From the NCBI GenBank assembly GCA_023014335.1, contig JAECYW010000003.1, forward strand, positions 3,472,001 to 3,536,000: DNA of 64,000 nt, written 5' to 3'. The translations under genes were made by a program, and so were the position numbers. The stretch comes from Galerina marginata (lineage: Eukaryota; Basidiomycota; Agaricomycetes; Agaricales; Galerinaceae). The notes beneath the pieces were generated by a model. The model was not told the DNA's origin, made no database searches, and was given only the letters and a program-made list of their open reading frames with translations. Shown here piece by piece: positions 58,301 through 64,000 of this stretch (within the stretch, counting starts at the first letter, position 1; every line of letters begins with the position of its first letter).

Positions 58301-58923
58301 CATAGTTGATATTTAATCACATTTCATTCCGTAAATTCGTGTAATAACTCATTTTTTATCAAGTTCTCTGCTCTGGGCTGCTTGAGAATAAACAAATTGA
58401 GCAATGTGTTAATTGATGCCAGTGGAATTTCGTGCAGGAGTCCGTGCTTCACGTTCAATGTCCGATTTGGTCACACGGTTGAATCAACGATGCTGACGCG
58501 GCCTTTTCTTTTCAACTTCGACTTGTTTCAAGCTCAAACGACCACTACTCCAGCCCACAGCATTTATCCATCCATCCCCGTTATCTGACATGTTCTATTT
58601 CATCTACAAACTCTTGTTCTGCGCTCTGTTTTTCCAGATCGTCTTTGACCACTATAACGAAGGTATTTAAATTTCCGAATCTGTCTTGACCATTCATGCA
58701 CTCGGAACTCATTGATATTTGCCAACTGCAGATTTATCTTCATCTTTGGGTCCTTTAAATCCCGAAATATTGGAATATGAGTCTCTCGGTCACCGTGCGC
58801 ATACCCTTCCACCTCCCACATCACTTCTGAATAGCTAACAATCTTGCCTTAGATGTTCATTTCCTGTCTGGTGGAGGCTTTTCCTACCAAAAGACTGCAT
58901 TGGATCTGGGAGCTTTGGGTCCA

Positions 58924-61900
58924 ATGCTCACTTTGGACCATCTACTAGTGCTCTCTTATGGTTCTTCGAGAGCTTTCGTCAACTCTTCGACAGTTCCGCC
59001 TGCAACCAGCCCTCGGGGCCTTTCTATTGGCTCTTTGAGAGCTGCACCCTCGACCTCTGTTAGAGGTGTTTTCCAGAACTCTTCGGGAGTCAGACCTTTG
59101 ACCTATGTTTGGGGTTTTCTTGACAACTCTTTGAGTACGACACCTTTGGCCTATGTTCCGGGTGTTTTTGACAACTCTTCGGGGGCCACACCTTTGACCT
59201 ACGTTCAGAGTAATTTATGTGGCTCCGGAAGAGTTACCCCCTTGACCAATGTTTTGGGTGGTTTTGGTGGTTCTTTGAGAGTTGCCATGGCTTCGACCAA
59301 TGTTCGGAGTATCTTCAGCAGCTTCCGTAAAGTTGTTGTGCCTTCAAACGATGTTTGGGGTAATTTCGGTGGCTCCTTTAGAGTCATCGCGCCTTTGACC
59401 TGTTGTCAGGGTAGTTTCAATAGCTCTTTGAGAGTTGTTGCGCCTTCAAACAATGTTGTTTGGGGTAATTTTAGCGACTCTTTAGAAATCACAGTGCCCT
59501 TGACCAATGTTCTGGGTAGTTTAAGCAACCCTTTGAGGGTTTTTTCGCCTTCCGAAAATGTTTGGGGTACTTTATATGGCCCTTTGAGGGTCCTACCTTT
59601 TGAAGGTATCAACTTTACTGCAACTGCACCACTTGAAACTACTTTCAGCTCTAATGATTTTATCTCTTGTGAAGGTAACCCTTCTGTCATGACCATTGGG
59701 CTAAGCGCAACCAATAGAGAGTGTTCAATGTCAATTTTTGATGTTTTTCCTTATCTTACTCATCCGTTTTTTGTTCAGCCTGCTCAGATAATACAAAATT
59801 TGATTTCTTATATCTCCTCCATTGCTTGTTTTGTCTTGGAATGGCTTGACCAAGTCATGATCCTTAATCAGGATTTTATGTTTGTCTGGGTTGTTGCCCA
59901 TCGCAAGGCTAAAAATACTGCTCAACTTGTCCAGTTATTTATGTGCCGTAATTTGTATGTCCGACAAGATTTTGTTGCTGCTCTGAGAAGCCTGATTCGT
60001 TGTAATCTCTTATGTCATGATCCTGTATATTTGTGCTTGGCAAGGTTACTGTCAAGAGGAAAGCAAAAAACCTACAGTCAGAGACTTTGCCTGTTCCGAC
60101 TTTGCAGGCGGTCTTCATTGATGGTTTCAATCTTGCGCCAGAGGGCCAGACATACAAATGCTGAACATTTTTGCAAAAGACAATATTCCCAACAGAATGA
60201 AACAAAATTTACTGGGGGTTACAGCACTCCTGTTTTTACATATGAATTTCTTCAGCCATATATTACATCTGACAGTTCAAAAATTGATTTGACTGCCCAC
60301 TTCCGCTTTACTGATCATGTAAATGATGTTGGAATATTAAAATATCCCCAAGATCAATATCTTCATACTAGCATACCACTTCAGACACTTTGTGAGCTGT
60401 TGCCAGCATCCAAAGCAAGAAAAATTGCATCACTTCATGGTGTATCAGCAGGATCCAAATGCACATCAGCCCAGTTAATTGCTAATACTTCTGGTCACTC
60501 TTGTCTTGCCTGTGCCCAATACTTAACTATCTTCATGCCACATAAAAATACTACCCAACTTGGTTCTGACCGTATAGGTAAATTCCGCAAAAATCATCCA
60601 GCAGCAAAAAAATCAAACAAGAACAACAATCATAAAACGGAGCCAAAGTCTGCTAAAAGTAATTCAAAGGATCAAGAATTACCAGAATTTCCCCCTAATC
60701 TGACAAACAATGATCTTTTGCATACAATTGCTTCAAGTGCATGCAAAAAAATGAACAAGGCCAATATTGAGGAAGCTGGATGTGCTGTCTGTGGTGAACT
60801 TAAGCCCACAAGAAATTTAAGTCGGGTTAAAAATATAAAAAACATGCTTCATATACTTTTATCTCCTGGTGTGACACGTATAGAAAGAAAAAATCAAATC
60901 TCTCCAATACGTGAGTATTCAGGTCCAGTTCTCGATTATAGCTGTAGCCAGATATGTGATCACTGCCGAAGCAGTATTCGCAGTGGAAAAGTTCCTCGTT
61001 TAGCTTTGGCTAATAATCTCTGGTTAGGAAAGGTGCCAGATGAATTAAAATCACTCCGGTTTGTTGAAAAACTCCTTATTGCTCGTGTCCGTCATACTTG
61101 CTCATATGTTAAAGTGGCATCTGGAATGCGTAAAATGAAAGCAAATATTATTGCTTTTGAATCTCCTATCCCAAAGATTTATAATGTGCTGCCTCCACCA
61201 CGTGATGATATGGATGATGTTCTAGCCATTTTATTTACTGGGCCTTGTAAGCCAACTCCAGAAGATCTCAAAAGAACACCATTTCTTGTTCGTAGAAATT
61301 ATGTTGCAAAAGCATTGGAATGGCTTAAGCTAAACCACTCTGATTATGCAGATATAGAAATTTCATCCAAAAATCTTGATCAATATGATGAAAATTCCCC
61401 ACCTGTATCGATTGAGTTTCGTGAATCTAATACAAATAAACCAACAGAAGGAACCAGTGTGTTTGATAGAGAAATCGAAGATGGTACTGAGGAAGGAGAT
61501 TGTTCATTTTCTGTTCATGGGCTTACTGGCGAAGCACTTGATACTATGACAACCAATGCTGTCAAAGCACATGCACTTCGGCATTTAAATAGTGGTGGTA
61601 AAATGCTAGCTGTTGGCCATAGCAATAAATTTGAGTCAATGTGGAATAATCCTCAATTGTATCCGCAAATGTTTCCATGGCTATTTCCATATGGACTTGG
61701 TGGAATAGGTACAACTAATTTATCTGATAAAGAACATAAACGGCATCTATTAATGTATCATGATAAACGATTTCAAGTTGATATTAACTTTCCATTTGTG
61801 GCATTTAGTCATGCTCAAACAAAAACTAGTACAACTCAAAGTTTTCTTCTTGCAGATCAACGTCGCTTTGGTGATATTGCTAATAGGCTATTGAGTGTAA

Positions 61901-64000
61901 ATCAAAATGTATTGGAAAGTCTTACTGAGAAACTTGCAAAAGGTGAATATATTAAACCTGAAACAGAAGAGGAAAAATTATGCTTTCAGGTGATTCATGA
62001 TTTAGATCATGTTTCAGGCAAAATGCATGGTTCTACAACTAGCAAGAAATATATGAGAAATGAAATCTGGTCATTGATTAATTATATTGGAGCACCCTAC
62101 TGGTACATAACTTTGTCACCAGCTGACACTAAACATCCTATCTGTATTTACTATGCTGATACCAAAGAAGAATTCAAACCAGAAATTCTACCATATGATA
62201 TACGCACACGCTTAGTCTGCCAAAATCCTGTTGCAGGCGCACGATTTTTTCATTTTATGGTTGAAACATTTATCTCAGATGTTCTTGGTGTTGATGCAAA
62301 ACACTGTGGTTTATATGGTCCTACAAATGGTTATTATGGTACTGTTGAGCAACAAGGCCGGTTGACATTACACTTACATATGTTGCTATGGATAAAAGGA
62401 AGTTTAAATCCACAAGAAATGAGGGAAAAAATCATGTCAAGCAGTTCAGAATGGCAAAAAAAACTAATTGAGTGGCTTGAAAATTGTCATACAGGAGATT
62501 TTCTAACAGGAACATATGCAGATATCAGCAAAAATTCAGCCAAAAATACAAACACAGAAAACTATATTGATCCCACTGAAGCTATGCCAGAGCCACCCCC
62601 ATCAAAATGCAAAGTTACACATAAAGTCAATGAAGTTCAGTGTAAAGCCTGTAAAAACTTAGATACATGGTGGTTCAAATTTAAAAATACTGTAGATGAT
62701 TTACTAATTCGCTCAAATATACATAGCTGTGAAAGAGGCCAGAACAAGGATGGAACAAGACGTAAGGGTAAACCTTCAGCAAGCTGTAAAGATAATAAAT
62801 GGGGTAGATGCAAAGCAAGATTTCCTAGACCAACAGTTTTAAAATCAATTATTGATGATACAGGAGCCATTACTATGAAGAAAATTGAGCCATGGCTAAA
62901 TACATTTACTCCACTTGTTACATATCTTTTCCGTTGTAATACAGATGTAACCAGTTTATCATCAGGAACTGCAATCAAAGCAGTGGTTATATATGTTTCA
63001 GATTACATCACAAAAACAACACTGAAAACACATACTGTTTTTGATTCTATTCGATCAGTGTTTCATAAAAATAGTGAGATGATTGGTGGTACACTTCCAA
63101 TGCAAGAAAAAGCTCGACGTGTTATGACAAAAATTGTAAATCTATTAAGCGCAAAGGCTGAAATGGGTTCTCCAATGATTTGCATGTACTTATTGGGAAA
63201 CCCAGATCATTATACAAGTCATATATATGCACCTTTTTATTGGCAGTCATTTGTCACAGAAGTTCGACAAGATTTTGATCCAGAGCAACAAGAAATCCAA
63301 AAAATCACACTTATTAAAAAGAAAGGTAAAATTGTTGGTCTTTCACCTGTATATGATTATATTTATCGTTCATCAGAACTTGATGATGTTTGTCTTTATG
63401 ATTGGATTCAACGCTATCACCGTAAAAAAGTCAAAAAATCAAAGTCTGAGGATTTTTCAATCACTGAAATAGATGAATTAGCTGAAGAAAACCTTGATCT
63501 TTCCTTTGAAACTGTAACAGAAAATGACACTACATCCAAAACAAAAAAGAAAAATGTTTTTTATTTCACTAAAGACCATCCCTTACATGATTCGCATGCA
63601 TCATATTTCAATTCTAATTATGAAAAAAGAGTTCCTAATTTTATTGGTGCAAATTTACCAAGATGCGATCAGGGTGATCGTGAATATTACTGCTGTTCAA
63701 TGCTTACACTCTTCAAACCTTGGCGCAGAGGACATGACTTAAAAAATTCTGCTCTAGCAAGCTGGGATGATATTTTTACCGAACATGAATTTACATCTCA
63801 ACAAACTCAATTAATGAAAAACTTCAATATCCGCTATGAATGTCTTGATGCCCGTGATGACTACCGAGCACAACTTAAAAAAGGCATTGATAAATCATTA
63901 ATAGGAAGCTGGGAAGTTCTGCAAGATGAAGATGGACAAGAAATAGAAAGCCTTAATCAAAATACTTATGATAATATTGTTTATGATGATATTTCAATGG
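58924..64000 (+). CDS. Second Helitron Rep transposase (AT-rich), running off the window
   Basis: One frame is open from 58831 (first ATG 58924) to the end of the window. From about 59.9 kb it reads as a Helitron Rep protein: LCELLPASKARKIASLHGVS (counterpart of a segment in the first Helitron), a CAVCGEL cysteine pair, MWNNPQLYPQMFPWLFPYGL, YITLSPADTKHPIC, the HUH motif LHLHMLLW (His codons at 62371 and 62377), and the tyrosine motif IYVSDYITK (Tyr codons at 62992 and 63004). The Pif1-type helicase would lie beyond 64000. Codon use is far more AT-rich than in the 16.4-22.3 kb Helitron. The first ~220 codons are translated from a minisatellite and may not belong to the real protein. A start near 59941 or an upstream intron (CTAAC...TTAG ending at 58852) are alternatives. 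Confidence 0.85.
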   Translation, partial: MLTLDHLLVLSYGSSRAFVNSSTVPPATSPRGLSIGSLRAAPSTSVRGVFQNSSGVRPLTYVWGFLDNSLSTTPLAYVPGVFDNSSGATPLTYVQSNLCGSGRVTPLTNVLGGFGGSLRVAMASTNVRSIFSSFRKVVVPSNDVWGNFGGSFRVIAPLTCCQGSFNSSLRVVAPSNNVVWGNFSDSLEITVPLTNVLGSLSNPLRVFSPSENVWGTLYGPLRVLPFEGINFTATAPLETTFSSNDFISCEGNPSVMTIGLSATNRECSMSIFDVFPYLTHPFFVQPAQIIQNLISYISSIACFVLEWLDQVMILNQDFMFVWVVAHRKAKNTAQLVQLFMCRNLYVRQDFVAALRSLIRCNLLCHDPVYLCLARLLSRGKQKTYSQRLCLFRLCRRSSLMVSILRQRARHTNAEHFCKRQYSQQNETKFTGGYSTPVFTYEFLQPYITSDSSKIDLTAHFRFTDHVNDVGILKYPQDQYLHTSIPLQTLCELLPASKARKIASLHGVSAGSKCTSAQLIANTSGHSCLACAQYLTIFMPHKNTTQLGSDRIGKFRKNHPAAKKSNKNNNHKTEPKSAKSNSKDQELPEFPPNLTNNDLLHTIASSACKKMNKANIEEAGCAVCGELKPTRNLSRVKNIKNMLHILLSPGVTRIERKNQISPIREYSGPVLDYSCSQICDHCRSSIRSGKVPRLALANNLWLGKVPDELKSLRFVEKLLIARVRHTCSYVKVASGMRKMKANIIAFESPIPKIYNVLPPPRDDMDDVLAILFTGPCKPTPEDLKRTPFLVRRNYVAKALEWLKLNHSDYADIEISSKNLDQYDENSPPVSIEFRESNTNKPTEGTSVFDREIEDGTEEGDCSFSVHGLTGEALDTMTTNAVKAHALRHLNSGGKMLAVGHSNKFESMWNNPQLYPQMFPWLFPYGLGGIGTTNLSDKEHKRHLLMYHDKRFQVDINFPFVAFSHAQTKTSTTQSFLLADQRRFGDIANRLLSVNQNVLESLTEKLAKGEYIKPETEEEKLCFQVIHDLDHVSGKMHGSTTSKKYMRNEIWSLINYIGAPYWYITLSPADTKHPICIYYADTKEEFKPEILPYDIRTRLVCQNPVAGARFFHFMVETFISDVLGVDAKHCGLYGPTNGYYGTVEQQGRLTLHLHMLLWIKGSLNPQEMREKIMSSSSEWQKKLIEWLENCHTGDFLTGTYADISKNSAKNTNTENYIDPTEAMPEPPPSKCKVTHKVNEVQCKACKNLDTWWFKFKNTVDDLLIRSNIHSCERGQNKDGTRRKGKPSASCKDNKWGRCKARFPRPTVLKSIIDDTGAITMKKIEPWLNTFTPLVTYLFRCNTDVTSLSSGTAIKAVVIYVSDYITKTTLKTHTVFDSIRSVFHKNSEMIGGTLPMQEKARRVMTKIVNLLSAKAEMGSPMICMYLLGNPDHYTSHIYAPFYWQSFVTEVRQDFDPEQQEIQKITLIKKKGKIVGLSPVYDYIYRSSELDDVCLYDWIQRYHRKKVKKSKSEDFSITEIDELAEENLDLSFETVTENDTTSKTKKKNVFYFTKDHPLHDSHASYFNSNYEKRVPNFIGANLPRCDQGDREYYCCSMLTLFKPWRRGHDLKNSALASWDDIFTEHEFTSQQTQLMKNFNIRYECLDARDDYRAQLKKGIDKSLIGSWEVLQDEDGQEIESLNQNTYDNIVYDDISM
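58960..59600. repeat. Minisatellite, ~57-60 bp unit, about 11 degenerate copies
   Basis: Units share a core GGNTCTTTGAGAGTTG..CGCCTTTGACCAATGTTTGGGGT. On the plus strand it encodes 19-residue repeats (GSLRV.APLTNVWGNF type), in frame with the Helitron downstream. On the minus strand it encodes a Leu/Pro/Lys-rich repeat (TLKEPPKLPQTLVKG type) with stops only at intervals. Unit length varies by a multiple of three in most copies. Confidence 0.8.

Noticed and set aside
59205..60205. Minus-strand Lys/Pro/Leu repeat ORFs
   Set aside because: Antisense of the minisatellite and of the Helitron Rep frame; the plus frame is far longer and has catalytic motifs.

Overview
The window looks like nuclear DNA of a filamentous basidiomycete, most likely an Agaricomycete. 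Evidence: protein genes cut by many 47-70 bp GT-AG introns; an RNA-dependent RNA polymerase of the RNA-silencing type; F-box, TEA-domain and fungalysin genes; and several Helitrons. No rRNA, tRNA or CRISPR array was recognised. All exon joins below come from reading splice signals and protein-family conservation by eye, without transcript data.

Layout. 1-1.9 kb: an inverted copy of a non-coding repeat family. 2-7.4 kb: an unknown gene and two LAMMER/CLK-like kinase genes on opposite strands, each lacking different catalytic residues. 9-13.3 kb: an unknown nuclear-type gene (-), an F-box/nucleotidyltransferase-like gene (+) and an unknown gene (-). 14-15.35 kb: a five-exon ribonucleotide reductase small-subunit gene (-) whose metal ligands and radical tyrosine are largely substituted but whose C-terminal tail is kept. 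15.4-22.3 kb: a ~157 bp tandem repeat followed by an intact 1952-residue Helitron Rep-helicase. 23.5-25.6 kb: a decayed Helitron fragment joined to an intron-bearing HUS1 checkpoint pseudogene. 26.2-26.8 kb: mitochondrial ribosomal protein uL30m. 27.8-30 kb: two same-frame ORFs separated by one UAG. 31.3-32.8 kb: a TEA/ATTS transcription-factor gene. 33-38 kb: gene-poor DNA with a MITE-like element and a second repeat-family copy.

38.3-43 kb: an eight-exon gene (1422 residues) encoding a four-cysteine RecB-like nuclease fused to a superfamily 1 helicase. 45-47.9 kb: an unknown acidic-tail gene and an F-box gene. 48.5-55.3 kb: a head-to-head pair, a small P-loop protein (-) and a sixteen-exon, 1703-residue protein (+) that joins an RNA-dependent RNA polymerase core to a Upf1/Hrr1-like helicase. 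55.6-56.6 kb: the 3' half of a fungalysin metalloprotease gene, cut off by a third repeat-family copy (56.6-58.3 kb). 58.9-64 kb: a second, AT-rich Helitron Rep ORF that starts in a 57 bp minisatellite and runs off the window.

Functionally, the most interesting genes are nucleic-acid processing enzymes (RdRP-helicase, nuclease-helicase) in a Helitron-rich neighbourhood. A second theme is a run of divergent, apparently catalytically altered copies of conserved genes (two kinases and an R2 subunit) that keep open, spliceable reading frames.
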